NCBI RefSeq assembly: GCF_020179605.1
Contig: NZ_JAINZO010000001.1
Coordinates: forward strand, 1,462,799-1,526,798
Direction: 5' to 3'
From: Geomonas agri
GTDB taxonomy: Bacteria; Desulfobacterota; Desulfuromonadia; Geobacterales; Geobacteraceae
DNA: 64,000 nucleotides
The first letter of the stretch is position 1. The number at the start of each line of letters is the position of its first letter. The position numbers and the translations under genes were made by a program. The notes under the pieces were generated by a model. The model searched no databases. It had not been told where the DNA came from and saw only the letters and a program-made list of their open reading frames with translations. Positions 43,974 to 52,705 of this stretch are shown here, piece after piece.

Positions 43974-44657
43974 TCACTGCCTCCTGGCAAGCTTCCTGGT
44001 AAGGCTCTCGTGCACCAGCAGTACGAGTACCGAGAGGACGATGGCAATGGCACACAGCACCAGCGCGGCCTGCTCGCCTCCCGGGGAACCGGCATAATCG
44101 TAGATGGCAAGCGGGATGGTGCGGGTAATACCGGGTATGTTCCCGGCAACGATGACAGTCGCCCCGAATTCGCCCAAGCTGCGCGCGAACATGAGCGACG
44201 ATCCGGCCACGACGCCGTTCCGGGACAAGGGGAGGATGACGGTCAGCAGCGAGTCCAGGGAGCCGGCGCCCAAGGTGCGCGATGCCTGTATCAGGCGGGT
44301 GTCGATCGATGACATGGCAAGGCGAATGGAGCGCACCAGCAGGGGGAAGCCTACCAGCGCAGAAGCCAGGACGGCTGCCTTCCAGGTGAAGATGAGGCGC
44401 ACGCCGAGAGGCTCCAGCACGGGGGCAAGCAGGCCGTTGTTACCCAAGGCCACCAGGAGCAGGTAGCCCATGACCACCGGGGGCAGCGTGAGCGGGAGGT
44501 TCACCAGCACTTCGAGGAGCACCTTCCCCCTGAACTGGAAGAAGGTCATCAGATAGGCGTAGAGGAAACCGAACGGGAGACTGAGCAGGGTCGCGGTGAA
44601 GGCGACCTTGAGGGAGAGGCTGATAGCATCGAAATCGGGACTGCTCAGAACCGGCAT
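43974..44657 (-). CDS. modB: molybdate ABC transporter permease
   Basis: A 227-aa inner-membrane permease with about five hydrophobic segments and the permease signature around EFGATVIVAGNIPGITRT (EAA-like loop). Length and order (modB-modC) match ModB. It starts with MPVLSSPDFDAISLSLKVAF and ends just before modC. No modA is found upstream: the 324-bp gap before it (44658-44981) has only a dispersed repeat and no ORF with a binding-protein signature. Confidence 0.92.
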   Translation of the reverse strand: MPVLSSPDFDAISLSLKVAFTATLLSLPFGFLYAYLMTFFQFRGKVLLEVLVNLPLTLPPVVMGYLLLVALGNNGLLAPVLEPLGVRLIFTWKAAVLASALVGFPLLVRSIRLAMSSIDTRLIQASRTLGAGSLDSLLTVILPLSRNGVVAGSSLMFARSLGEFGATVIVAGNIPGITRTIPLAIYDYAGSPGGEQAALVLCAIAIVLSVLVLLVHESLTRKLARRQ

Positions 44658-44840
44658 GGCTCACCTCGCTGTGATGTCATCCCGGTAGCAGGTTTTGTTC
44701 CAGATACGGTAAACGGCGCAAGTGGCGGGGGAATGGGAGGTTTGGTCGGGATGGTGTGGGGGAAACGCAGCGTGTTCAGGCGGGACTGCTCAAATTTGGG
44801 GCAGGTTTGGGTGAGGTGCAGGCAGAAATAGCCAAAGCAG

Positions 44841-44870
44841 ATCCCCCTCCCCCCGCGCTAAGGGGGGTGA
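44841..44870. repeat. G/C-run repeat before modB
   Basis: CCCCCTCCCCCC-GCGCTAA-GGGGGG is a variant of the hairpin at 37174 and 60054, in the gap between modB and the CpsB-type gene. Nothing else supported in this gap. Confidence 0.55.
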
Positions 44871-44981
44871 CGCCCGTGCCGGTGAACAGGGATGAGGCAT
44901 TTAGGGGCGCAGCTTTAGATGTCAGCAAACATTCGCTAGCTACAGTCTGTGAAGAGAGGTGAGGAAGGGGGGTGCAAAAGG

Positions 44982-45761
44982 TCAGGCCCCGTTGGCAAGG
45001 GGGACGCCGCGCATCAACTCGCCGGTCTCTGTTTCGCCCAGAACCGATTCGATGGCGGCGTATCCAGCCACCAGCATCTCCCACAGCTTCTCGCTGCGGT
45101 GTCCGTCGCTGCCAACGCAGGAATACAGGCCGTGCCTGAGAAACAGTAGTGCGCGTTCGCGCACCTCGTAACCGTAGTACCCGGCGAAACTGCCGATATT
45201 GCCCTGGAACCGACAGCCCAGTCGCTTGAGTTCCACGATCTCTGCATGCTCCAGGTCGAGTTCGGGCTCTTTGCCGAGCACCAGGGAAAGCACGCCGCGC
45301 AGCCCCACTGCCGGCCGAACCGGGTCGAAGGCGCTGCAACGCTCGGGGTGTGCGATGAGTGGGGAGAGGCCGTGTCCGGCGAAGGTTTGCACCATGGGCC
45401 GCAGCAGGTCAGGACCGGAATGGAATGGAACTTCAACCAGCAGGTAGCGGGAGCCCCCGGCCCTGAGCGCCTTCGGGAGCATCTCCGGCAGGTACTGGTC
45501 CAGGTAGTGTTCGTTGCCGGGAACAAGGCGCAGGGAGATTCCCTCGTCATCAAGCCGCCGCTGCATGAGGTGCACGGCGCGGACAACGCGACCCGGATCA
45601 TTCTCATAGCCGCCGCGAATGAGGTGCGGCGTGCAGTGCACCGTACCGAAGCCGAAACTTGAGAGTGTGCGCGCCATGTCAAGCGACTCTTTCACATCGA
45701 CAGCGCCGTCATCGAGCGCGGGAAGCAAATGGCAGTGATAATCAACGAAGTCTGACCCCAT
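44982..45761 (-). CDS. CpsB/CapC-type tyrosine-protein phosphatase (PHP superfamily)
   Basis: A 259-aa metal-dependent phosphatase. Metal motifs are DYHCHLLPALDDGA near residue 7, HCTPHLIRGGY near 43, a Glu in EVPFHSGPD near 108, HPERC near 137 and a final SDGHR near 226, the PHP pattern. Family members dephosphorylate bacterial tyrosine kinases that drive capsule or exopolysaccharide export; no kinase or polysaccharide gene is adjacent. It diverges from the hydrogenase operon. Confidence 0.87.
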   Translation of the reverse strand: MGSDFVDYHCHLLPALDDGAVDVKESLDMARTLSSFGFGTVHCTPHLIRGGYENDPGRVVRAVHLMQRRLDDEGISLRLVPGNEHYLDQYLPEMLPKALRAGGSRYLLVEVPFHSGPDLLRPMVQTFAGHGLSPLIAHPERCSAFDPVRPAVGLRGVLSLVLGKEPELDLEHAEIVELKRLGCRFQGNIGSFAGYYGYEVRERALLFLRHGLYSCVGSDGHRSEKLWEMLVAGYAAIESVLGETETGELMRGVPLANGA

Positions 45762-45914
45762 GCAACATTCTGTAACACCTGTACGTCAGTAAGTCAAAGC
45801 AGGGTTCAATTACAAAGCTTTAAAGGTATCCGTCAGCAGTGAGAGTATTCCCTTCCCCACGCCTTGCCATCAGCGGCGCCCCCGGTAGAATTGTTTCTTG
45901 TGCAAGGAGGTATT

Positions 45915-46880
45915 GTGGCTGACAACTTCCTGAAGACCTCACGACTGGACCAGTTCCTGGAGACCCTACGTCTCTTCGGTGAGCTGCACGCCCCCACCAT
46001 ACTGGAAAGCGGGGTGGTCTCTTTCGCACCACTTGACGACCCCACCCAGCTGCACCTCGACTACCGCCGCACCCAGATCCCCCCCAAGAAATACCTGCTC
46101 CCCTTCAGGGAAGAGATCCTGCACTGCCACGGCGGCAACTACCGTGAAGGTCAATCGGATGCCGGCGACACGGTGCTTTTCGGCATCCATAGCTGCGACC
46201 TGGAAGGCATCGCCTACCTGGACCGGGTCTTCATGGCCGACGCGGCCGATCCAAGCTACGCCGCGCGTAGGGCCCGCCTGACACTGGTCGGGGTCTCCTG
46301 CGAGCCAGACGACTTCTGTTTCTGCCCGGAAGGGATGCAGTCCACCTCCTGCGACCTATTCCTTAACGCCTGTGCTGATGGGTTCCATCTCGCCGGCTAC
46401 AGCGCGAAAGGGCAGGCGCTGCTGTCCGCAGCGGCGCACCTGCTGGAAACAGGGGAGCCTGTTCCGCCACCTGCCCTCTCAGCCGTCTGCCGCGCCCCTG
46501 AGGACCCCGAGCTGCGCTTTTCCGACCATCCGCTTTGGCAAAAGTACGCCTCCACCTGCGTCTCGTGCGGGGCCTGCTCGGTCTGCTGCCCCACCTGCTA
46601 CTGCTTCGACGTGCGCGAATACCCTGTACTTTCGGGGGGGGGAACGCGAATCAGGGAGTGGGACAACTGTCTGTTCGCCAGCCACGGCGAGGTATCCGGC
46701 GCCAACTTCCGCCCGGACCGGCTGGATAGACTGCGCTACCGCTTCCTGCACAAGTTCTGCGGCTTTACGCCGCTGCAGGGAGTCAACTCCTGCGTCGGCT
46801 GCGGCCGGTGCAAGGCGGTCTGCCCGGTGGGCATCGACCTGCGCGAACTGACCGTCGCGCCCGAACAGGTGCAGCCATGA
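45915..46880 (+). CDS. hydB: sulfhydrogenase/NAD(P)-hydrogenase beta subunit, [4Fe-4S] protein
   Basis: A 321-aa electron-transfer subunit of a soluble group-3b NiFe hydrogenase, carrying electrons from the delta subunit to the flavin. The ferredoxin motifs are CVSCGACSVCCPTCYCFDV near residue 215 and CVGCGRCKAVCPVG near 298. GVSCEPDDFCFCPEG and HSCDLEGIAYLDRVF are family blocks. GTG start with AAGGAGG upstream at 45915; the frame is open to 45864. Its stop overlaps the gamma start as ATGA. Symbol follows the Pyrococcus hydBGDA naming. Confidence 0.92.
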   Translation: MADNFLKTSRLDQFLETLRLFGELHAPTILESGVVSFAPLDDPTQLHLDYRRTQIPPKKYLLPFREEILHCHGGNYREGQSDAGDTVLFGIHSCDLEGIAYLDRVFMADAADPSYAARRARLTLVGVSCEPDDFCFCPEGMQSTSCDLFLNACADGFHLAGYSAKGQALLSAAAHLLETGEPVPPPALSAVCRAPEDPELRFSDHPLWQKYASTCVSCGACSVCCPTCYCFDVREYPVLSGGGTRIREWDNCLFASHGEVSGANFRPDRLDRLRYRFLHKFCGFTPLQGVNSCVGCGRCKAVCPVGIDLRELTVAPEQVQP

Positions 46881-47728
46881 GAGAGCACCGCCACTCGCCC
46901 CACGTTCCCTACGCGGCGCAATTGATCGATCGTCGCGACCTCTCCGAGGACACGTCACTGTTCCGCATCGCGCCAGAGGCGAGCGCGCTGGCCGAGCTTG
47001 CCTCCTTCGTTCCCGGGCAATTCGTGCAACTTTCGGTCCCCGGCGCGGGTGAAGTCCCGATTTCACCGGCGGACCTTCCCGCCGCGGATGGAACACTGGA
47101 GTTATGCGTGCGGCGCGTTGGGCACGTCACCGAACTGCTGCACAAACTAAAGCCTGGAGCCCGACTCGGGCTGCGCGGCCCCTTCGGCTGCGGGTTCCCG
47201 CTTGGCGACATGGCCGGCCGACCGGTCCTGCTTCTCGCCGGGGGGCTGGGGATAGCCCCCTTGCGATCGCTGCTCATACACCTTTTGCGGCAGCGAGACC
47301 GGTACGGGGACATCACGCTGATGTACGGCGCCAAGCAGCCCAGGCTCATGCTGTTCCGCGAAGAACTCGCTGCACTTGCGGCCGGCGGCGGCATGAGGCT
47401 CTACCTGACCGTCGATTTCGCGCCGGAGCAGCAGGAGGGAGACTATTCCTGCGCCGTCGGTTTGCTGCCCGACCTCCTGAAGGGATTCCGCTTCGATGCA
47501 GCCGCCACCTATGCCGCACTCTGCGGACCGCCTCCCCTGTACCGTTGCCTGGTCGCCGACCTGGAGCGCGCCGGGGTCGCGGCGGAACGTATCCTGCTGA
47601 GCCTCGAACGCAGGATGCGCTGCGGCGTGGGCCGCTGCTGCCACTGCGCGATCGGGCAGAAACTTTGCTGCATGGACGGCCCGGTGTTCCGTGCCAGCGA
47701 CCTTAAAGGGATACCGGAGGCACTGTGA
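46877..47728 (+). CDS. hydG: sulfhydrogenase gamma subunit, FAD/NAD(P)-binding
   Basis: A 283-aa flavoprotein of the ferredoxin-NADP reductase type. The FAD motif is near residue 60, the NAD(P) site is GGLGIAPLRSLLIHLLRQR near 122, and CGPPPLYRC near 213. The C-terminal [2Fe-2S] cysteines are in MRCGVGRCCHCAIGQKLCCMDGPVF (four ligands). It couples H2 oxidation to NAD(P). Starts at 46877 (ATGA overlap) and overlaps the delta subunit start by four bases (GTGA). Confidence 0.93.
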   Translation: MREHRHSPHVPYAAQLIDRRDLSEDTSLFRIAPEASALAELASFVPGQFVQLSVPGAGEVPISPADLPAADGTLELCVRRVGHVTELLHKLKPGARLGLRGPFGCGFPLGDMAGRPVLLLAGGLGIAPLRSLLIHLLRQRDRYGDITLMYGAKQPRLMLFREELAALAAGGGMRLYLTVDFAPEQQEGDYSCAVGLLPDLLKGFRFDAAATYAALCGPPPLYRCLVADLERAGVAAERILLSLERRMRCGVGRCCHCAIGQKLCCMDGPVFRASDLKGIPEAL

Positions 47729-48483
47729 AACCGATGAAAGTTGCCATAACCGGCCTCACTGCCTGCTCGGGGTGTCAGTTGACCCTCTTGAACTGCGAGG
47801 ATGAACTCCCCGAACTGCTCGCCCTGTGCGAACTGGTCTACTTCCCCCTCGCTGAAAGCGGCAACGTGCTTGACGTGCAGTTTGACGCCGCCATAGTGGA
47901 GGGGGCCGTTTCCACTCCCAAGGACCTGGAACTATTGTTCAAACTTAGAAACGCCAGTAGTGTGCTGGTCGCCTACGGGACCTGTGCGCTCTTTGGTGGC
48001 GTCGCCGCCATGAACAACACCACGAGCGCCAGGACAGACCTGCTGCACACGGTGTTCGGGGATGCGCAGAAGATGCCGGACAGCTTCGCCCCCGCCCCTT
48101 TGCACAACTACGTCAGCGTCGATGCGGCAGTCACCGGGTGCCCGCCGGAAAAACAGGAGATCCTGGAGATGGTGGCGGCGCTCGCAGCGGGCACAACTCC
48201 TCCTACCCGATCCTATCCCGTCTGCACCGAGTGCCGCAGCCGCGAGAACCTCTGTCTTTTGCTTGAAAAAAAGGAACTCTGCCTGGGTCCCGTGGTGCAG
48301 GGCGGCTGCAACGCGCGTTGCCCCGCCACCGGGATCGTCTGCGAGGGGTGCCGGGGTCCGGTGCGCGAGGCCAACGTGGCCCAGGAGCTTGAACTGTTGC
48401 TGGAGCGGGGTTTCGGCAGGGATGAGATCGAACGCAGGATGAGCCGTTTCAAGCCGGAGTGGAATTATGGGCAGCGTCGTTGA
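47725..48483 (+). CDS. hydD: sulfhydrogenase delta (small) subunit
   Basis: A 252-aa small subunit with the proximal/medial iron-sulfur clusters. It begins with KVAITGLTACSGCQLTLLN (first CxxC), has AYGTCALFGG, a TGCPP cysteine near 140, and CTECRS, LGPVVQGGCNARCPATGIVCEGCRGPV for the others. GTG start, overlapping the gamma stop. Its own stop overlaps the alpha gene by 17 bases. The whole operon beta-gamma-delta-alpha is the classic sulfhydrogenase order. Confidence 0.94.
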   Translation: MKPMKVAITGLTACSGCQLTLLNCEDELPELLALCELVYFPLAESGNVLDVQFDAAIVEGAVSTPKDLELLFKLRNASSVLVAYGTCALFGGVAAMNNTTSARTDLLHTVFGDAQKMPDSFAPAPLHNYVSVDAAVTGCPPEKQEILEMVAALAAGTTPPTRSYPVCTECRSRENLCLLLEKKELCLGPVVQGGCNARCPATGIVCEGCRGPVREANVAQELELLLERGFGRDEIERRMSRFKPEWNYGQRR

Positions 48484-49738
48484 GATAGCGCCTCTTACCA
48501 GGCTGGAAGGTCACGGCAGGCTCCGGGTCTACCGCGAAGGTGGGCGGGTCGAACGGATCGAGCTGCAGTTCGTCGATTCGCCACGCCTCTTCGAGGCCCT
48601 CCTGGTCGGCAAGGGTTTCGCCGAGGTGCCGGAAATTGTCTGTCGCATCTGCGCGCTCTGCTCCACGGTGCACAAGGTGACCGCGCTCCTCGCGGTGGAG
48701 GACACCTTCGGTGTCGAGGTGTCGGAGGTGACCGCGCTCACCAGGGAACTCGTGCTGCAAGCCGGCATGATCCAGGACCACGCACTGCACCTGTACTGTC
48801 TGGTGCTACCCGATCTCCTCGGCGTGCGGGGGGTGGCCGAACTGGCACGGGTCGCGCCGGAACTGCTGAAGACCGGTCTGGCGATCAAGAAGGCCGGCAA
48901 CATGATCCTGGAAACTGCCGGGGGACGGCTAATCCACCCGGTCAACATCTGCCTCGGTGGGCTCGGTCGCTGCCTCAACAAGAAGGAGCTGACGCGGTTG
49001 CGGGACGAACTGCACAAGGTGCTCCCGGCAGCGCAAGAGGCGCATCGCCTGTTCAGCACCCCCTTCCCCTTCCCCGAACTCCCCAAGCCCGATTTTCTCG
49101 CCCTACAGCCATCCGAACGCCCGCTCGCAGGGCGTCTGTGCCAGATGGCCGACGGATCCTCCTTTCCGCTGCCGGAGTACCGCCAGCACATTAAGGAGAC
49201 GGTGCTCGACTACTCCAACGCCAAGCTCTCACGCGTGCTGGGCAAAGAGGCCACTGTGGGCGCGCAAGCCCGACTTCACCTTGCCCCGGACCTGGAGCCG
49301 TTCGCGGCACAGCTTTTCAGCGCCCACCGGCACGAGCTGATCGGCAAGGACATGCGAGGCAACAACCTGGCCCAAGCGATCGAGATGTGCCACGCAACGG
49401 AACGAGCCCTGAGTTTGGTCGACCGCCTTATCGAGCTTGGACCGCAGCGCGCGGAGGCGCCGCAAATCCACCCGCGTGCCGGCACCGGTTGTGGCGCCTG
49501 CGAGGCACCGCGCGGCACCTTGATCCACAGCTATTCATTCGACCCGCAGGGGATATGCACCAGGGCCGACGTGATCACCCCGACCGCGCTGAACCAGGGG
49601 GCCCTGGCCCGCGATCTCTTCGCCTTGGCACGCGGCATGGAGGGAGAAGAAACAAACCGCATGACCACGGCGCTGGAACGGCTGATCCGCTGTTACGATC
49701 CCTGCATATCCTGCTCGGTCCATATTCTGTCACTCTAG
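48467..49738 (+). CDS. hydA: sulfhydrogenase alpha (NiFe catalytic, large) subunit
   Basis: A 423-aa large subunit that binds the NiFe site. The N-terminal nickel motif is EIVCRICALCSTVHK near residue 62 (the usual R-x-C-G-x-C has Ala in place of Gly), and the C-terminal motif is DPCISCSVH at the end, four Cys in total. Only four residues, ILSL, follow the final His. Group-3b large subunits have very short tails: the archaeal homologue loses four residues by a dedicated protease. Here too a specific maturation protease is expected, but none is in the window. AUG start overlaps the delta stop. Confidence 0.94.
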   Translation: MGSVVEIAPLTRLEGHGRLRVYREGGRVERIELQFVDSPRLFEALLVGKGFAEVPEIVCRICALCSTVHKVTALLAVEDTFGVEVSEVTALTRELVLQAGMIQDHALHLYCLVLPDLLGVRGVAELARVAPELLKTGLAIKKAGNMILETAGGRLIHPVNICLGGLGRCLNKKELTRLRDELHKVLPAAQEAHRLFSTPFPFPELPKPDFLALQPSERPLAGRLCQMADGSSFPLPEYRQHIKETVLDYSNAKLSRVLGKEATVGAQARLHLAPDLEPFAAQLFSAHRHELIGKDMRGNNLAQAIEMCHATERALSLVDRLIELGPQRAEAPQIHPRAGTGCGACEAPRGTLIHSYSFDPQGICTRADVITPTALNQGALARDLFALARGMEGEETNRMTTALERLIRCYDPCISCSVHILSL

Positions 49739-50012
49739 CAGGGCAACCCGCTATCCAACCATCACACTACCTGGCCGGCATCGCGTACCTCAATGTGGCA
49801 ACTTTCGTTGCACCTGCCCTCCTCAGTGCACCTGAAGAACGAAAGGCAACTGTCATACCAACAATCAATAAAAGTGGTCAGACAGGCTTGTGGCAGGGAT
49901 CACTGAACCCTGCGAAACAGGCGAAATGACAGCAGCTTTGCGAGGCTGATAAAACAAATAAAGCTGCTATTTTTCAACACGTTAGATCAGATGAAATTAA
50001 TTTCATGTCTGT

Positions 50013-50470
50013 CTTGACAGTCATAAGCAGGTTGCTAGACTTGGGTCAAGCTTTAGCATGTCAATGCGAGCGGCTCTGGAATACTCGTTGCGCATCTGTT
50101 TGGGTCCCTGACTACCTTATTTATCAAGATGTCCCTGGTTTCAGTCGTGGTGAGCAAGCCCTCAACAAGGCAGAGGGAAGCCTAAAGCGTCTTACCGGGG
50201 TATGTTGCGACACCGGTCAGTAATCCAATCTTCCTCGTGGCGGTATTCCGGAGCAAAAAAAATTGGCGTTACTCGGGACAACGCTGAAAGCGACTTATCT
50301 CATCCGCCAGGCGCCCGCGCTTGAAAAAGGGAAGCCGACCGGTACACGTTGCGAGGAGGCACCGACCACGCAGCACCCGGCCGTGAAGCTTTACCGACGG
50401 ATTGGAAGAAAGTGCCCCGATCTAACGCCAATGCAGGGAAAAGGCCCATGGAATCCATGGGCCTTTTTTA
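50013..50470 (+). ncRNA. candidate non-coding transcript, function unknown
   Basis: Within a 1,072-bp gene-free stretch (49739-50810) a TTGACA hexamer (50014-50019) and TAGACT (50036-50041, spacing 16) could start a rightward transcript that ends at the strong hairpin of 50439. Frames inside (72 aa at 50005, 81 aa at 50263) lack ribosome-binding sites and have no family resemblance. Around 50326-50345 AAAAAGGGAAGCC, and GCAGCACCCGGCCGTGA downstream, recall the cobalamin-riboswitch core but the key GCCACTG box and a downstream gene are missing, so I do not call a riboswitch. Confidence 0.3.
50439..50469. terminator. strong hairpin terminator
   Basis: AAAAGGCCCATGG and CCATGGGCCTTTTTT form a 13-bp stem with a 3-base loop and six Ts on the right, an intrinsic terminator for rightward transcription. 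Confidence 0.88.
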
Positions 50471-50648
50471 GTGTCCGTAAAAAGCTGGCAGCGGCGCACT
50501 TCTCATAAAGCACCCAATTTCCAGCTATTGCAGCAGTTGACTCTCATTGTGTGGCGGCGCTGGCAACCTGCCGAACGTACGCTCGAAAGACATTGTCTAA
50601 CTACTTATATTGTTGAGATAAATAATGTCAGCGGTCTTCCACAAGAGC

Positions 50649-50669
50649 TGTGGATAACTCTGTGGGTAA
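50649..50669. other. two DnaA-box-like sites
   Basis: TGTGGATAA (50649-50657) is the exact complement of the consensus box TTATCCACA and TGTGGGTAA (50661-50669) differs by one base; they stand 12 bp apart, followed by an AT-rich stretch. Not adjacent to dnaA or dnaN, so any origin role is speculative. Confidence 0.4.
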
Positions 50670-50754
50670 CGCCCCTTGTAACGGAAAAAACCAGTGTGGC
50701 GATCGCTAATGATAGCGTTTTGCTCATTTTTTAGGCAGCTTTGATTTTGGCAAT

Positions 50755-50780
50755 AAAAAAGGCGTGACAGACGCCACGCC
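50755..50780 (-). terminator. intrinsic terminator for the hsp20 remnant/epimerase strand
   Basis: On the minus strand GGCGTG and CACGCC form a stem with an 8-base loop, followed by TTTTTT. Confidence 0.85.
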
Positions 50781-50810
50781 CCTTCCCTTTCGCACCGCCC
50801 CAGGTAATGA

Positions 50811-51089
50811 TCATTCCACCTGCAGCTTCCTGAACCGGTCCTTAATCACCTCTGTTTTCTTGAGCGCCCGCACCTCGAGGATGCTGTCCCTGAAGCTCGC
50901 CCTTGAGGTATCGGTAAGGATCGCCACCGGAAGCCGGCAGGTCCTGACGAACGAGCCATAGGAGCGCTCCATACGGTAGTAATCGCTCTGGTCGATGCGC
51001 TGCTCCTTGCTCTTTTGCCCGGAGATGGTGATGCTCTCCGGGGAGAGCTGCACGTCGATGTCTTCCAAATTGTCAAGAACGCGCAGCTT
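50811..51089 (-). pseudogene. 5'-truncated Hsp20 (alpha-crystallin) gene
   Basis: About 85-92 residues cover only the C-terminal half of a small heat-shock protein: EDIDVQLSPESITISGQKSK, YYRMERSYGSFVRTCRLP and SFRDSILEVRALKKTE are the end of the alpha-crystallin domain. The N-terminal strand that usually reads ...YETDDE-VKAELPG is missing; an in-frame TGA at 51092-51090 precedes KLRVLDN. Without it no start with a ribosome-binding site remains (TTG at 51068 is possible but weak). It lies 18 bp from the epimerase stop. The truncation likely came with a deletion between this gene and the epimerase. Confidence 0.72.
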
Positions 51090-51106
51090 TCAGGCGAGCA
51101 GCTTTA

Positions 51107-51949
51107 TCAACCCTTGAGCCCGGCCTCCAGGTTGGGGTAGAGCAGCGTGATGCCCAGGTCCTTGAGCATCTTGTTGCTGTCGACGATGCGCCCCTCGGAG
51201 AAGTAGGAGATCATGAGCGGGGTCATGAGCTGGCGCGCCTCTGCCATGGTCACCTGCCGGGGCCGGGGGAGCCCGAGCTTGTCAGCCGCTGCGTTGAAGT
51301 ACGCGGTCATGGTACTAGGGGAGCCGTCGCTCACGTTGAAGACGGCGCCGTCCTTGCCACGCTCCAGCGCCGCCAGGCAGATGCGGGAAAGATCGTCGGC
51401 GTGGATCCTGTTGCTGGGGAGGCATTGCTCTTCCAGGAGCACCGGCTGCCCGGTAGTGAGCTGTGTGACCGGCAGGCGGTCGGCCGCATAGATGGCAGTA
51501 ACCCTGAGAACGACCACGGGGACCCCGCGCTCGCGCCCCCACGCCTGCAGCAGACGCTCGGCATGCAGGCGCCTCTTGCCGCGCGCCGTCTGCGGGTCGG
51601 GTTCGGTCTCCTCGGTTACCACTTCACTCCCCCCACCGTAGACGCCGCTGGTACTGATGTAGACCACCTTGGCGGGCTCATCCGCGGCGGCAATGCTGGC
51701 CAGGAAGTTGCGCATCCTGGAGTCTTCGTGGCCGCCTCCCGGCGGGGGAGCGAGATAGATCACCCCCGCGCCGCGAGTGGGGAGCCCGTGCAGCGTGTCA
51801 GGTTCATCCAGGTTGCCGGCATGGTGTGTCACACCGGCCAGCGGGGCTTCCCCCCTGTTGAAGGTGCAGACGCTCGTTCCCTGTGCAAGTGCCAGTGCGG
51901 CTACCCGACGGCCGACGGCGCCACAGCCGATGATCAGTAATGGTTGCAT
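51107..51949 (-). CDS. NAD(P)-dependent epimerase/SDR (YeeZ-like)
   Basis: A 280-aa Rossmann-fold protein. The dinucleotide loop is IIGCGAVGRRVAALALAQG at residues ~6-24; the middle has a YISTSGVYGGG segment with the Tyr/Ser-type active-site region near 107. RIHADDLSRICLAAL and NVSDGSPSTMTAYF are shared with extended SDR epimerases. No sugar or lipid partner is adjacent. Start at 51949 with GAGAGGG upstream; a frame from 52018 adds 23 residues without family similarity. Confidence 0.86.
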   Translation of the reverse strand: MQPLLIIGCGAVGRRVAALALAQGTSVCTFNRGEAPLAGVTHHAGNLDEPDTLHGLPTRGAGVIYLAPPPGGGHEDSRMRNFLASIAAADEPAKVVYISTSGVYGGGSEVVTEETEPDPQTARGKRRLHAERLLQAWGRERGVPVVVLRVTAIYAADRLPVTQLTTGQPVLLEEQCLPSNRIHADDLSRICLAALERGKDGAVFNVSDGSPSTMTAYFNAAADKLGLPRPRQVTMAEARQLMTPLMISYFSEGRIVDSNKMLKDLGITLLYPNLEAGLKG

Positions 51950-52126
51950 GTAGAAGCCCTCTCGCCATGGAGTTGCGCTGCTGCAGGCGCGGCAGCCTTC
52001 CTTTTCTACCAGAAACACCGCCTCGATGTCAGCAAAAAACCCGGAAGAACTGTTCGTCTTTGAGTCACCTTTTTTTGTAAAAATAATTTAATATGCTATG
52101 TTTTTGCTTTCCACGGAGGAGAGCCT

Positions 52127-52693
52127 ATGAGATACCGCACCGGCACCTGCGTTGCGCTGTTGCTGTTCACAGGATTGGCTACCGGTGGGCTGATCCCTAA
52201 GCAGCAACCGATCCACATCGAACAGGAGGAATACCTGGAAGCCGACGACTGGTTCCAGGCCGGGGTGGAACTGAACAGCGAAGGGAACTACCTGGAGGCC
52301 ACCGAGGCGTTCAGCAGGAGCGTATCGATAGCGCCGGGCAATGCCCTTGCCTGGTTCAACCTGGGCACATCCCAGGCGCTTACCGGTGACTATATACGCG
52401 CCATCGATTCTCTCAAGAAATCGGTGCTGTTGGACAATTCGCTGGCGCTTGCCTATTCCAATCTTGCTGAAGTCTGCTTCAAGGCTGACAGGTACCAGGA
52501 AGCTGCCGATGCCTACGTCACCTTGCTTAAACTGTGGCCGGGCAATGCCAATGCGCTGTACAAACTGGGACTGACACACGTGTTGCTTGACCAGAAGGAA
52601 AAGGCACAAGGAGAGTATCTATCGCTTAAAATAGTGGATCCCGAACTGGCGGAAAAACTGCGTCGTGCGATAATTCAGGGTGCTGGTAATTGA
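52127..52693 (+). CDS. exported TPR-repeat protein
   Basis: A 188-aa protein with a signal peptide (MRYRTGTCVALLLFTGLATG) and three to four tetratricopeptide repeats from residue ~40: WFQAGVELNSEGNYLEATEAFSRSV, AWFNLGTSQALTGDYIRAIDSLKKSV, AYSNLAEVCFKADRYQEAADAYV and ALYKLGLTHVLLDQKEKA. TPR repeats act as scaffolds; no partner is identifiable. GGAGGAG before the ATG. The gene precedes pncB by 12 bp. Confidence 0.85.
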   Translation: MRYRTGTCVALLLFTGLATGGLIPKQQPIHIEQEEYLEADDWFQAGVELNSEGNYLEATEAFSRSVSIAPGNALAWFNLGTSQALTGDYIRAIDSLKKSVLLDNSLALAYSNLAEVCFKADRYQEAADAYVTLLKLWPGNANALYKLGLTHVLLDQKEKAQGEYLSLKIVDPELAEKLRRAIIQGAGN

Positions 52694-52705
52694 AGGGAGG
52701 GCACC

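Noticed and set aside
50226-50470. Cobalamin riboswitch
   Set aside because: Two core words are partly similar, but the GCCACTG box and a downstream transporter or synthesis gene are missing.
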